Assembly: GCA_963920635.1 (NCBI GenBank)
Contig: OY987298.1
Coordinates: 143,442,257-143,506,256, forward strand
Source: Pseudeuparius sepicola
Lineage: Eukaryota > Arthropoda > Insecta > Coleoptera > Anthribidae
Direction of reading: 5' to 3'
DNA: 64,000 nt
Shown: piece by piece, positions 23,645-36,200 of the stretch
How the letters are laid out: each line of letters opens with the position of its first letter
Numbering within the stretch: position 1 is the first letter of the stretch
Translations under genes and position numbers: made by a program
The notes under the pieces: model-generated
What the model was told of the DNA's origin: nothing
The model's database searches: none
Seen by the model: only the letters and a program-made list of their open reading frames with translations

Positions 23645-24850
23645 CTTGCCTAATGATATTAAGATCCTATCAAAATCGGCCCATCCCATCCAAATAAAAA
23701 TCCTTGAATCGATTGAAATCCTTAAACATCCTAATAATCTAAACTGTGATCAGGGTTTATGTTTGCGTAGTTGCTTTTTTCCTTATCAAGAATTGTAAAT
23801 GAAGTTTAAGTAGAAAAATTAAAATTCTACGACATACGAAAAAGGTAAAAGTGGCAAATAAGGCAACTTGTTTGTTTTCTGTATACTCCAAGGAGACCAC
23901 ATAAGTGGGCTGGTACAAGGTTATGTTATATGTCAGTGTCCAACTGCCATCAGGTTTTATGTGACATGCCAGTGCCATAGATTCCAAAAGAGGCAAAATA
24001 TTTTCCATCATAATTCAGTATTAGTTCCAATAATTGCAACCAGATTTTTCCTGTATCACCTTTAGTAATCCTACAATTACCATTACGTGCGGGCATTCCG
24101 TATAAGTAGGTAGTTCAAAACACCAATCGTATTTCGTCAATTTTAAATTATTAAGCAGGTAGCTTGAGTCAGGTCTTTTTTTAAAGAGCTTTTATCTACG
24201 ACTACAAGTTTATTTTAAGTTTGTGAGGTACCTTGGGAGAGAAATAAAATTACAAACATTTTATAATGGTCACCGAGAAAAACTACATGATTAAAACGAT
24301 TAGACCTAATCTTATTAGTCCATCCCGAAATCTGTGAAAGTTCTTTGGGTAGATACATTCAACAAGGCAAGAAAGTTCAAGTATACATATTACAAATGGA
24401 TTGAGGAACCTGGTAACAAGGTGCGAGAGCGACAAATTCTTAAATTTATTTTTTATTTATTTATACTTATTACTTAAATTCGTGGAAATAATTGCTGGAA
24501 ATCAATTTCAACTACAAAATAAATTTGTTTCATTTGACAGTTGCCATATTCTGCACTTGTAGACACAACATTGTCAAGTCTAATTTTCAGAAATCATGGA
24601 AACCATTATTAACAATCAAAGTAGGTAGGTACCTGTTGTATTCATAGATTCTCCAATAAAATGGCATACTTGGCATCACCGAAACCATTATAATGAGGAA
24701 AGAAACGGCCTCACTTTGGAAAGTATAATGCTGGGTCCCTTTACTTTAAAGAGTCCCTGTTATAATCTCTTCTCAATACGTTGTTTTACCACCGTGACGT
24801 GACTTGGATATGGCCTCAGAGAAATATAATAATCGGTTATTTCTCCGAGG
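23645..24850. other. Intergenic, no gene seen
   Basis: AT-rich. ORFs at 23757-24011 (minus) and 23868-24065 (plus) overlap each other and show no motif. Confidence 0.4.
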
Positions 24851-25720
24851 CAGGGGCGTGCGGTGACATTTTAAGTAAGGGAAGCAATGTTTAAAAACTT
24901 ACCTATTTGTAATGTAATTCGATTCTTCGATCGCTTTTTGCGAATTCGTCAATGACGTCATCATAAAAACGTCGATGCTCTAACATGTTCTGGAGAAGTA
25001 TATTCTCAATAGACAACAGCGATATCTGTGAAAGTCATTCATTAATTTTTGTGGTTAAATTTTTCATAGGGGGTTTTGCTCTTCCGTTTATAATTAATTG
25101 AAGCTTATCCGCAAAGTTTAATGTTGAAAATCCCTTCATTATTAAGGCATACACTACACATTCACACACACTCTTCTTACTTAATAATTGTCCAACTTTA
25201 ACATTTTCAACGTCATTCCCGACAGCCGGAGTTGACGGTATTTGCATGTCCACGTCCGTATTATTGTCTTGCATCGAGATACGACGCGCGCGACGCTCCG
25301 ACGCAGATCAAAACCAACTAAATTAAACAAAGATCCTACTGCAACGATAGCTTCCACGTCCGCTTAAAACAGGCGTTCTCATTCGCATCAGCCAGTGCGG
25401 TGGAGGTGGAAAGTTCAATAACCTCTCGAGTATCGAACGCTGCAGAAAAGCTGGCGGCCGGCATAGCTTACATTGTACCTACTGTACTGTCGCTCGGTAG
25501 GATGGGCGCAGTCGGAGTCAACGCCGCATTTGCTATAGGCATAACATATTGTAGATTTGATATATGATATATAAGATAATTTTTAGCGTTTTTGATATAC
25601 CTAGGTAACTAAACTAATTGCTTCCTGTTTAAAAATTCAAAAATTACATTTTATCATTTTACATTGTTTTGGTTTAGGGGAAGCACTGCTTCCCTTGCTT
25701 TCATGGACTGCACGCCCCTG
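24851..25720 (-). mobile_element. hAT-type nonautonomous element with perfect 8-bp target duplication
   Basis: The ends are caggggcgtgcggtgac (24851) and its inverse-like partner tggactgcacgcccctg ending at 25720. A subterminal pair (gggaagcaatg / cactgcttccc) extends the match. The 8 bp ctccgagg is present on both sides (24843-24850, 25721-25728). The minus-strand ORF 25035-25274 (79 codons) may be a remnant of the N-terminal part of a hAT transposase, but it lacks a recognisable zinc finger. Confidence 0.88.
25035..25274 (-). pseudogene. Possible transposase N-terminal remnant inside hAT element
   Basis: The frame has 79 codons and begins with an acidic segment (MQDNNTDVDMQIPSTPAV). It continues with LLSKKSVCECVV and FSTLNFADKLQLI, and ends NGRAKPPMKNLTTKINE. 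It lies just inside the left terminus of a hAT element. No catalytic or zinc-binding motif is present, so assignment as a leftover of the element's own transposase rests on position only. Confidence 0.35.
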
Positions 25721-25728
25721 CTCCGAGG

Positions 25729-26431
25729 ATAGCAGACGCGTCCTCCACAATGCCACTCGGGCCGTTCAAGTCCACCCTGCATTCCCCGGCCATAATAACC
25801 CGCGATGGACGAGACCAGGACCGGGTCGCGGCGATTCCATCCATCACGAGGCTAATTAACCGGTCGGCCTTTATACGCCGAGGATTAATCCGAGGCGCGC
25901 AAAAATCCCGCAAAAACATAAATTTCTCGCGGAATTAATTCTTGTTTTTTTGCGTCGGGAGCGAGAGCGGACGCCCCGCGATCAAGATGGGATGCAAGGA
26001 TAGCTAATTGAGACTTGATTGCCGTACCACACCACACAAGGCACCTTGAGTTCACGAGCCGTGCGGATATGGGAGCGCGGCACGGCGAAATATTATCAAA
26101 GTCTAGAGAATAGTATTCTCTAGACTTTGATATTATACTCGGCCGGTGGGGACTAGAGCCCCCGTATAACTATAAAAATACATGTAGGCACCTACAAATG
26201 TTTCTTTTCTTGCCTTTCTCTCAAATTAGGTACTTACAGTTGTTTACATTTCTGGTGAAGTCGCCAGTTTGAATTGAATAAAATCGTTTACTGTCACCCC
26301 ACAAAGTAGGTATGTATCAAGAACCGTAAACCAGCGGTTCTTGGGTATGTATGGTATAAATGAAGTCACTTGGAATAGCATAAAAACGCTTGGGCGGCGT
26401 TTGCTTTGTAAAACAAGACCGAGGCGGCGCG
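25729..26431. other. Intergenic; contains a 39-bp perfect palindrome at 26094-26132
   Basis: Arms of 19 bp (tatcaaagtctagagaata and its exact complement) with a 1-base centre. No flanking duplication and no gene are visible. The rest of the stretch is unremarkable, GC-rich around 25740-26090. Confidence 0.5.
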
Positions 26432-26529
26432 GAGGGGGTTGCCGACAGCGAAAGTGACGTTAGATTTCGTATTTTTTTAAGTTGTATAGCATAAAATCTA
26501 ATAACATTTTACCTGGCAATACTTTAGTA

Positions 26530-27175
26530 TTAGTATTAGTTTTGGGGGGGGGGGGGGGTTAGTTTGAGAAGTAAATAAAACAACAAAAATATACTTACAT
26601 GAAATTTAATATCTATATATTCATCCGAAAAACTACGACATATTTATAAAGTTCTTAACTTTAAATGAAATGGATAAATTAATTTCGTTCCTCTGCACTA
26701 AATCTAAAACCATTAAAGAAGAAATCTTCGGCTTTTTCTTTTAAATATATCCACTACTTCATCTGCATGAATTTCTGTTCCATAGTGAATGTTCATTAGA
26801 GCCAAACCATTAAGTCTGTTTTCACTTGTAGTGTTTCGTAAATAGTTTTTCAGTCTCCTTAGGCTCGAGAAAGACCTTTCTGGGGTAGCAGTGGATACAT
26901 GAATAGTAGCCAAGATTTGTAGTAATTTGTAAATATTAGGATAAAGGTTTTTATCGCACATATCTAGGCATTCCAAACTAGATTTCTGGGTAGGCAAGTT
27001 CGGCTGCAACTGTGTCTGCCTCTCGTCAAAAGATGGCGATAGGCGCTACTATTACTACATATATTCAAACGTAATAATAATTTAACTCTTCACTCCTCGT
27101 ATTTTTAGGTAATATTTTGCCTATTTCGGGAGGGGGGGTTGAACCCCCGAAACCCCCCCCTTGGCTACGCCCGTG
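26530..27175 (-). mobile_element. hAT element, second copy of the 1835-2958 family, left end eroded
   Basis: The right end tggctacgcccgtg (to 27175) and the internal sequence match the element at 1835-2958. The left terminus is replaced by a short degenerate sequence before the G-run. The 8 bp ctttagta flank it on both sides (26522-26529, 27176-27183). It is shorter than the first copy through internal deletion (about 646 versus 1124 bp). Confidence 0.85.
26713..27009 (-). pseudogene. hAT transposase, C-terminal remnant (second copy)
   Basis: The frame has 98 codons and the same core as at 2107-2316 (STATPERSFSSLRRLKNYLR). Here it continues through LNGLALMNIHYGTEIHADEV, so more of the dimerisation region survives. 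An internal deletion of the element removed everything upstream. No activity is expected. Confidence 0.75.
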
Positions 27176-27422
27176 CTTTAGTACAAACTTCTCTGTCTTC
27201 ATTTTAATCATAAGATCTTAAAGAATATGCACTGGAATTATAATTTTTCCCAAGGTTTTCATAACCTATAAAACAAAACGATGCTTTTAAGATCTTATGA
27301 TTAAAATGAAGACAGAGATGTTTGTACTAAATTTTTGCCAGGTAAAATGTTATTAGATTTTATGCTATACAACTTAAAAAAATGCGAAATCTAACGTCAC
27401 TTTCGCTGTCGGCAACCCCCTC

Positions 27423-28165
27423 TTAATAATATTATAAAAATTTTATTTAAATGCTCTAAAAAAGAATAAAATAAACTTTGAAATAATTCAAACTAACTGC
27501 CCTACGTCGACACCTCTGCTCTGTGGATCTCCCTCCGAAACGCCGACCAATCAAATCGCTACTCTCGCTTTCTTATTGGCTGCCTCCTTGACTAGATCGA
27601 CGGGTGATTTCTACTGATAAGTCTGGTATTTTTACCAGTAGCAGGAGCGTGGTAAACGCTATGAATTAGATCGCGCCCCGTATATCACTGTGTTCCAAGT
27701 GAGTTCATTTATACTTTACCAGGGCAGCTGGAGAATAGGCGCCTCGGCAATAAAATGTGAGACAAAACCTTTTTTTAACCATATTAAACCGAACCTGGTA
27801 TTAGTAGTAAAGAGATAAAGAAGGCAGAGACTATAGATATTGTAGTAAAAACAAGTGACTGCATGCTCGCCTAATATAATTTCACCAATACTTGCATGGG
27901 TTACACTGTTCGACTGCTGGCCACTTGTGCAGCGAAATGCGGTGGATAGTCCTGCCATAATTTCACAGATCTTTGGATATAATTGCGTGCGTAAATATGT
28001 ATATTTTTGAAAACTGCGTGCGACGCTTATGTTTTATATTCTTTTTGTGACGTCAATTAGAGTTTTTTATGCTGTTTCAAATGACTTTAGAAATACTATA
28101 ACTACCTATAAATTAATTACATTGGACTGTGATTGGTTCAAAAGAAAGTCCTTGCCGAAGTAAAT
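27423..28165. other. Intergenic, no gene seen
   Basis: The minus-strand ORF 27716-27958 has no recognised motif. No RNA gene or repeat structure was identified. Confidence 0.4.
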
Positions 28166-28166
28166 A

Positions 28167-28800
28167 ATAATAAATAATAAGGTTTTTATTTACCTAACAA
28201 ACAATTGAAATTACAATATTCAGAGGTACAATTCTATATTGTTAAAATAAAAACAAATAAATCACAGAAACTGTACATAAGCAGTTTGTGCGTGATATAA
28301 TTAAAGCAATACATAATACACAGATTTTCTATTGTTAGTGCAAATACAAATAAATCGCAGAAACTGCGCACAAGCAGTTTGTGCGAGATGCTATGAATTC
28401 ATCTGACAGAGACACAAACACACAGTCACATCCAGGTTGGCGTCGTCGAAAGCCAGTAATGTATAATCATATTACCTACGTCATAAGTAAAGTCAAATTC
28501 AGGTAGGTACTCGTGGTTTGTAAAGTTTATTTTGAATTTAACAACTTTCTTTCCTTTTTTTAAATTTTTTATAACTGCATGAATAATTTCTCCATTGTTT
28601 CCATTCAACCAATCTTTAATTTTTTCTTAAACCCGCTTGTTCCGATTTTTGATTTAACTTCTACTGGTAAGATATTGATAAATTTTGGGGCATAAGGTGG
28701 TTGGCGTATTTTTGTCCAATGGACTTCATAGCTCTGGGAACATTGTAAAATTAGTATCTCTATATCGTGTTGGATAGTTATGAGTAACATCTTCTAGCTG
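28167..28800 (-). pseudogene. Jockey-like non-LTR retrotransposon, C-terminal and 3' end
   Basis: On the minus strand, two overlapping frames (28790-28605 and 28608-28426) form one protein split by a 1-base shift. They read PPYAPKFINILPVEVKSKIG, TSGFKKKLK, then with the shift DWLNGNNGE. This resembles the last 100 residues of jockey/CR1-type proteins, where a (Y/F)xxLPxEI block precedes FKxxLKxWL. The downstream part (to 28167) holds two direct copies of a 65-bp sequence and ends in a TTA-rich tail. Reverse transcriptase is absent. Confidence 0.55.
28231..28389. repeat. Two 65-bp direct repeats in the 3' region of the jockey-like fragment
   Basis: 28231-28296 and 28325-28389 share tctatattgtt/tctattgttag starts, an aaataaatc centre and cagaaactg...cagtttgtgcg ends. 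Each copy contains the inverted pair cagaaactg / cagtttgtg and could form a hairpin. This pattern fits a duplicated 3' UTR segment. Confidence 0.55.
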
Positions 28801-30553
28801 AATTTTACCGCTATTTACATTATATGAAAGTTTTTTGGAAAAATAGTTGACGAATATGAAATACATACATTACGCTCTCTATATGTATAGTAGTTCGGAA
28901 GGATATGTTATTCTTTTCTGAAATATTATTTTTATTATCCATTTCTGAATTAAATTTAAATTTAAAAAAACCTATGTATTTTCTTTTTCGAAACTTAAAC
29001 TTATTTTATTCGTTTTAGTACATAGCTTAAAAAATTAAAGCATGTTTTTAAAAAGGTTTTTATTAATTATTTTATTTTGTGCTTTTTAGTTTGAGGTGTC
29101 AACTATCTTGGGGCGTCCGCCATCTTGGGGCGGCCGCCATTTTGAGGCATCCGCCGTATTGAAATTAGAATGACAAACCATTTCATTTGGTACTGACATC
29201 AAGGTCAAGGTTGTGAAGACGGTAATCCGCCATCTAGTGAGTGCTACGTCATTAAAGCCACGTATCCACCAAAGCAACATAGAGCAACTTTTGTGTTTCT
29301 GTATGTTGTCGTATGTCCTAAAATATAGAAAGGAGAAACAAAATAGATAAACATGTCGCCTCCATCAGGGCAACAACAAGAGCTAAAATGTTTAAATTGG
29401 TCGCTGTTGACCGAGTAAATGAAACACAGTGTCTCCACCAATTTAAAAAACAAGGCTTCTCGTGCACCTCGCACTTTTTTTAAATGTCTTGTGAAGAAGC
29501 AAATATTACGCTATTAAGCAAAAAAATGAAGAAATGAAAACATACATTTTGGATACGTCCCCTTCAAGAGAGGAATAAACATGGCGGGTTGCAGCTTCTA
29601 GAAGAGAGCTAAGAAGAGAAGTCATTGGAGAAGTCATTGGTCCATTTAAATCCAGGCATATATTTTTTACTTATAATTGTAATACCTACTTAAAAGTATA
29701 TATTTTATTATTTTTATAATGGAGATCTGCATTCGAATCTGTTCAATCGCAAACTAAAACAAACAACGACAGCCTGCATATTACATAGAGCGTTGACTGT
29801 AGATCCTCACCCAGCGCATAGAGTGCTTCCAGAGAATATTATTGTCGATGACACCGACTTTCTAAACTTAGTTTCAGCAATAAATCAGAAAATATCAATG
29901 AAAAAACAATATTATTTGGCAATACATTATACCTATGGAATACAATTTCACAATCGGGATATAAAAGTCTCTTCGAATTTGCACCAAGTCATTTTTTTAT
30001 CAAAAAGCTACTAACCATACAAAATATAAAAGGAAAAATCGCGATTAAAAACTAAAAACGCATCTCTCAAAAAGCATGATTTTACCGGTGCTCTTCAAAA
30101 AGTATACAAAAGTATACAATTTCATTCATACATAGTATTAAAAAATTTAGACAAGAAATAAAGCAGCCATCATTCAAACTGCCAATAAAGGGGTAAAAAT
30201 GGAGGCGAATTTAAACTCTTTTCGTTATTTTCGCCTTGGCGTGCACAATAAGGCCAAAAGCGGTATATGCGTGTGTATATTACTCCAGGTTCTAGTTTAC
30301 AAAAACCCATTAATCGCAACTTGCAAAATGCATTGGTAAATGTCGTAGAAAAGCATTGGGAGCTCTAGAAGAGTGTCAACCAAAATTAGTTCTTTTCTTA
30401 TGCCTACCTACTTATATAGTAGGTATATTCATTACCTACGTGTTTTGGTTTATACCGTTGATTAATCCTTATTCAATGTTTACTCTAAGCGATACCTTTT
30501 AGACCCACGTTTTAACTAGGTATCATTTCTTCTGGTTTGAAAGTTTTATACTA
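28801..30553. other. Intergenic, no supported gene
   Basis: The ORF 29793-30014 (plus, 73 codons) contains HPAHRVLPENIIVDDTDFLN and could be a relic of a mobile-element protein, but no family is recognised. The remainder is AT-rich without structure. Confidence 0.35.
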
Positions 30554-30555
30554 TA

Positions 30556-33203
30556 CAGGGTGGTTCACTTTTATGTGGTAGGACTTTAACATTAGATAGA
30601 AAAAGATAATCTAAAATGAAAATTTTATATCAACATATATCGGGGAAAGCTTAGTTTCTGAGATACAGGGCGTTGAAGTGTTGGAAAAAATATGAAGTAT
30701 TTTTTACACTGTCCGAACCAGTGGAGATATTTAAACCAAATTTGATGTGTAGTACCACCTTTTTGACTACGATATTTAGTGATAATATGAAGGTCCTGAA
30801 ATAACCAGTGGTGGAGTTATGGGTTTTCACTATCACTAAATTTAAAAAGTAATTAGTACGGACCTTCTCACATCAACGTAAATTTTTTTTTCGTAAAGTT
30901 CTTTCAATTCTCTACAAAAAGTGTATCTTGACATTTTTTTGTATCTGCCACGGTTGTGTAGTAAATAAATTATTTCGTTTCCATCTCAGCCTTTTTTGCC
31001 TAAAAATGTGTTTTCTAAGATTATTGATAAATATCGCAAATAACAGAAATTAATTATGGAACACTTATCGGATTCAGCTATTTTATTTTTAATTTTATGG
31101 AAACAATTTTAAAAATAAACTGGCACTTGGTTTGAGGTACATTACTTTATTATCATTTTAACATTTTTATCAAATCTAGTATTATTTCTTAATAATTTTT
31201 ATAATTCTAAATTTGTACAACATTCGACAATTGTTCAAAATGTGATCCATTCTGTTGCACACATAATTCACTTCGACGCCTAACGGATTGAACAGCATCG
31301 ATTAAATTGCCATTTCTCAATTCATCGCACGCATTTCTGATACGATCAATAAGTTGTTCCCTTGTTTCTACAGGAGTCGCATAGACTTGTTCTTTTAAAA
31401 ATCCCCATACGAAGAAGTCCAGAGGTGTTATGTCCGGAGAACGTGGTGGCCAAGCGACCGGTCCCCCTCGTCCGATCCACCTATTTGGAAAGTTATTATT
31501 TAACCAGTTCCTCACATTTCGGTGAAAATGTGCAGGACAGCCGTCAAGTTGGAACCAAGCCAACAATCTTAAGTTTAAAGGAATGTCTTCCCACATATTA
31601 TTATGCTCAGCTACTAAAAGCTCCAAAAAATTGTCACCATTCACTCGCTGTGGCAAAAAAAAGGGTCCAAACAGATGATGGTTGTACAGTCCAATCCAAA
31701 CATTGACACTAAATTCGACCTGAAAATTTCTTGGCCGGATTGCTTGTGGGTTTTCTTGTGCCCAAATATGCTGATTATGAACGTTTACTACTCCACGACG
31801 AGTAAAACACGACTCGTCCGTCCATAAAATGTTATTTAAAAATTGTCTATTTCCTTCAATTGACTGCAAAATCCATCGGCAAAACACTAATTTTCTTTCT
31901 GCATCGCCGGGCCTTAAACCTTGTACGGGTTGTAGATGATACGCATGCCTGTGATCTCTTTTTAAAGCTAGCAAAATTGCAGACTTTGAAACACGTAGGG
32001 CCACTGACACTCTTCTGCTACTTGTTGTAGGATTCCTATCGAATTCACGAAGAATCTCATTGTTGCGTCTGACTTGTTGGATATTGTTTTCATTTCCTCG
32101 TTCGACGATTCTAGTTCTCAGACCGCGAGTTCTGAATTGCCGGTGCATGTTAACAAACACCGAGGGACGCGGATGGCGCCTATTTGGAAATCGCCTCCGG
32201 TATTCTCTGGCTGCTTCCGCAGAGTTCCCATTTGCAACTCCATAGCAGAAATGGATGTCAGCCTGCTCTTCATTTGTAAATTGGAACGGCATTTTAATTA
32301 TTAACAAAGACAAACTGCGGCGCTGCTACGTTCATCTACTGGATGACAGATTATTGTACTATTAACTGTCAGTAAGATTTTCTTTTCCATGGCACACTTA
32401 TCTTCACCAGTACGGCGATGCAGAAAGGACATTAGTATTTTGCCGATGGATTTTGTAGTCAAAGGAAATAAGACAATTTTTAAATAACATTTTATGGGCG
32501 GAAGAATCATGTTTTACTCGTCGTGGTATAATTTAGAATTCTACAAATTTAGAATTATAAAAATTATTAAGAAATAATACAGATTTGATAAAAATGTTAA
32601 AATGATAATAAAGTAATGTACCTCAAACCAAGTGCCAGTTTATTTTTAAAATTGTTTCCATAAAATTTAAAATAAAATAGCTGAATCCGATAAGTGTTCC
32701 ATAATTAATTTCTGTTATTTGCGATATTTATCAATAATCTTAGAAAACACATTTTTAGGCAAAAAAGGCTGAGATGGAAACGAAATAATTTATTTACTAC
32801 ACAACCGTGGCAGATACAAAAAAATGTCAAGATACACTTTTTGTAGAGAATTGAAAGAACTTTACGAAAAAAAAATTTACGTTGATGTGAGACAGGTCCG
32901 TACTAATTACTTTTTAAATTTAGTGATAGTGAAAACCCATAACTCCACCACTGGTTATTTCAGGACCTTCATATTATCACTAAATATCGTAGTCAAAAAG
33001 GTGGTACTACACATCAAATTTGGTTTAAATATCTCCACTGGTTCGGACAGTGTAAAAAATACTTCATATTTTTTCCAACACTTCAACGCCCTGTATCTCG
33101 GAAACTAAGCTTTCCCCGATATATGTTGATATAAAATTTTCATTTTAGATTATCTTTTTCTATCTAATGTTAAAGTCCTACCACATAAAAGTGAACCACC
33201 CTG
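30556..33203 (-). mobile_element. DD41D Tc1/mariner element with about 660-bp terminal inverted repeats
   Basis: The inverted arms 30556-31217 and 32542-33203 start at cagggtggttcacttttatg and match almost base for base. TA lies on both outer sides (30554-30555, 33204-33205). The single long ORF is on the minus strand, and its stop codon lies inside the left arm. A further inverted fragment of the transposase gene (32413-32526, matching 31793-31909) lies just inside the right arm. The right side therefore looks like an internally deleted, inverted copy of the left side. The small ORFs in the arms are mirrored and are not genes. Confidence 0.88.
31207..32313 (-). CDS. Tc1/mariner-superfamily transposase, DD41D type
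   Basis: A 368-codon uninterrupted protein expected to cut and rejoin DNA at the element's inverted repeats and to integrate it at TA in the nucleus. Residues 10-120 form the DNA-binding region with helix-turn-helix character (SAEAAREYRRRFPNRR, then SRRVSVALRVSKSAI). The catalytic triad is readable: D166 in LWTDES, D257 in FQLDGCPAH and D299 in SPDITPLDFF. There are 41 residues between the second and third aspartates, the spacing called DD41D. The length is normal for the superfamily. The true start may be Met8 (32292). The ORF has no stop or frameshift, so it could be active, but the atypical right half of the element may hinder mobility. A broken relative is at 18233-18475. Confidence 0.88.
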   Translation of the reverse strand: MSLLIIKMPFQFTNEEQADIHFCYGVANGNSAEAAREYRRRFPNRRHPRPSVFVNMHRQFRTRGLRTRIVERGNENNIQQVRRNNEILREFDRNPTTSSRRVSVALRVSKSAILLALKRDHRHAYHLQPVQGLRPGDAERKLVFCRWILQSIEGNRQFLNNILWTDESCFTRRGVVNVHNQHIWAQENPQAIRPRNFQVEFSVNVWIGLYNHHLFGPFFLPQRVNGDNFLELLVAEHNNMWEDIPLNLRLLAWFQLDGCPAHFHRNVRNWLNNNFPNRWIGRGGPVAWPPRSPDITPLDFFVWGFLKEQVYATPVETREQLIDRIRNACDELRNGNLIDAVQSVRRRSELCVQQNGSHFEQLSNVVQI

Positions 33204-33205
33204 TA

Positions 33206-36200
33206 TAGTCACTTTACCCAAATAAAATTAATTATTAAAAAATTAAATAAAAAAATCTCTGAATAATTATTGTCTTCATAAATATACTGGTTCCCTGGCT
33301 CTTATTCTTTATCAGAGAAATTTCCATATCTTCCTAACTTAACAAAATTATGTTTTCTACATTTTTAGAAACAAAAACGACCGTCAAAAAACGTATCAAG
33401 TTATTCCATTGTAATAAACGCTTCATAATGAATAATGAACTCACGAGAAATGGCCATTCAGTGACGCCACGCGCTCCCGATAACTACGTCAGGGGAGTAC
33501 GCATGCGCCAACAGGACGGTACATACATAATAATTTCACCGTGGGAGTGTGGAATATATAGAAACAAATCTGTTCATTTTTAATTCGTCCTCCATCATTT
33601 CTTCCTAAGGATTTTCCTTTAAATGCCACCACCCACATCATCGTCCATTACTCTTTTATAAATTATCAACAGGGCTAATTTCTGCACAATAATCGTTATA
33701 ACTTTTTCTCACTGGCTCTGCACACTGAACGCAATGCGATTACTTCAGCTGCCGCTTGTAAGTCGTGAGAATCTCAGCCTTAATGCAAGTTAAATTGCGA
33801 TTTCTCTAATTTCCTCTAGCATTCGTTTCCTCAATGCGCGGGAACATGTCCATGTCCATATTGCCATATTTCTCTTAAAAAGACATATTAAGGCCGAGCA
33901 GTCGATAATAACAAAATAGAAGAAGCACATCAGTAACGGTATAACTATCTACCTGACGTGACGCAAGGTAGTTTACTAAAACAATTTTTTCCAGTACTAT
34001 TGACAAATACATGGTGTTTCTAAATTATGGTGCCAACAGTACAGTTTGAAAAACATAATTTTCGCAAAAACTTCTACAGAAGTTATGCAATTTAAATGAA
34101 CGCGAGCGTTACCTCGGAAAAGTAGCTCCCAGGCCAAAAAAGAGCTTACGCATGTGTTACACTTTTCCTGCTACCGACAATTTCAGGTTATAGGTACTTT
34201 GAATAAAGTTCTAAATACATATCGAGTAGATTGTGAGTAATAATTATCTTCAAAATAACCTTTGTTCAATTACTAAAAATGATAATCAGTGATAAATATA
34301 AGAGGCAGAATGCAGCGATAATAAAAAATAAATAAAAAATGATGAGATCCGTGTGGGATTTGAACCCTGGATCTACGAATTACTAACCGCGTACTCTCAC
34401 CATACCGGTAGCGAGGTACCTGTCAAATTTGGTCTGTTATGCGGCTCTTATTTTACGCCAGAGAAACATTGTAGGTTAATTTTTCTTTGGTATAATTCGA
34501 GTTCTTTATGAGCAAAACTAGTTTGTAAAACGATTGTTGTGAGATCTATTAAAATTGACGCAAGATTCGCTTTACTACACATATTTTATTAATGGTTTTA
34601 AGGTCTTTGCTACGTAAGGGTTGCTAAGCAATACTTTTTTGTACCTAGCAACCACTTTCGCAGCTAGCAACCAAAATAACAGGGCACCTCGAACATTTGA
34701 CTTTCGCTTTCGGGCCTGTTGGCGAGTATGTAAAGTCTACTTACGGCGGAGGGAGCAGGAAAAATTATTTAATCGAAGGAAAACGAGAAAAGATAAAAAA
34801 ATCAATGTAGGCCTAACGCTTTGAAATTTTGTACACCTTAGTAACTTACCACGCTGCTGAACAAACTTGTTTCAGTATCTCTACAAATAGAGGCAGTCTA
34901 CTCTTATGCTAATTAACGTTTTTTTCAATTTTCTGGCCACCCAGTATAACTAATGTTAACTTTTTCCATGCCAATCTTATTTTAAGGACAAGTTTTTTCA
35001 AAAAATTTGAAATAAATATTTACAAGTTAGTTAAGTTCATCCGGGGACGCACTGTAGTATGCTAATTATCACTTTAATAAAATCGTCAGCAAACATTTCA
35101 AATCGCCCAACATGGCAACCCCGCCGTCGCCGCCGATTTGCATAAGATGCTGGTTGACTACAAACGTGTGTATTTTGATGCTTTTGCGCCCTCTATCCTT
35201 GGTTATTTCTCTGAGAATATAACTTACATTATTTCTGTCTATTTGCTACTTTTGACTGGCGCTCCGCAGGCTCGAGCAATCCCAATCGAACTCGATCTTC
35301 TTCTTTTGTAACGAGGCGTTATCTCAATATCTAGACGTCCGCCAATGAGGCCTATTGTGTCCGTCGGGAGGTATTTAATTCTTTGAAGATGTTTGATTAA
35401 TCCAATCAATTAATTATCGTTATCGGACGAGCGGATTCCCGGGGAGAGGCGCAATCTGCATGGAACCATCTGCCGGTGTCATTTCTCACAGAAGCTGCCT
35501 CCATCCCAGCGGCCCGAGCTCTGAGTTACCTGGCGAAATCAATTGTAACCCTTTTATTACACATCTTTGAAAACACCTAATTTCCATCTGTATTATTAGT
35601 AAGGAAGAAAGTAAAATAGGCTTTTTCTGGCTAGCGCACGGAATAGTAGATTTCATTACGAATCTAGAAAACAGGCTATTCCCTTGCGCGCACTACAGGT
35701 TCCCGTGTGAGGCGTAGCCGAACACGGAAATCGTGCTAGCACGAGAAAAGCCCTTCTAGATGAGTAGTGAACGATATTTGAGTAATATGAGTAGTGAACG
35801 ATTTTTTGTGACCGGTCGTAAATTAATGTCAGCTCGCCACTCCGTTATTTACGAGGGTGGACTATCTAAAACACCGTAAAGCTGGTTGCACCAAGTTATA
35901 GGGGGGCACCTCTCCTATTGACTTTCCATTACGCACAATAGGAGTAATAGGTATAGCGGAAAAATTAGGAGCATAATAAGTATGTATAATAAAAATGCAG
36001 ATATTTTACTTTTTCCGTTTAAAAAACGCAAGATACCTATAACTAACTAAACATAGGGTAAGTAAAAATATACATAAGTGTGTACCTAGGAGCAAACAGA
36101 ATTATTTAGGTACATAGTTTACAAGTTTTGCAAAATTGTAAGTTTTGGATTTGATTTATTTTGTTTTTGGGTTTTTAATGCCCTGTTCTCAAATTTAGGT

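Larger units (their letters stand above)
26432..27422. mobile_element. Foldback element interrupted by a hAT insertion
   Basis: The left arm (26432-26529, starting gagggggttgccgacagcg) continues after the hAT insertion at 27176. It is inverted in the right arm, which ends cgctgtcggcaaccccctc at 27422. Removing 26530-27175 and one copy of the 8-bp duplication joins the arms into one palindrome of roughly 170-190 bp per arm around a centre near 27240-27270. No flanking duplication is clear. No coding capacity. Confidence 0.7.

Noticed and set aside
32824..33108. 94-codon ORF in the right arm of the mariner element (and its mirror at 30651-30836)
   Set aside because: It lies in terminal inverted repeats and has no transposase motif; conservation between the two is explained by the repeat.
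34350..34440. Functional tRNA gene
   Set aside because: The B box is good, but acceptor and anticodon stems do not pair properly and an A/T-rich tail follows; a SINE is more likely.
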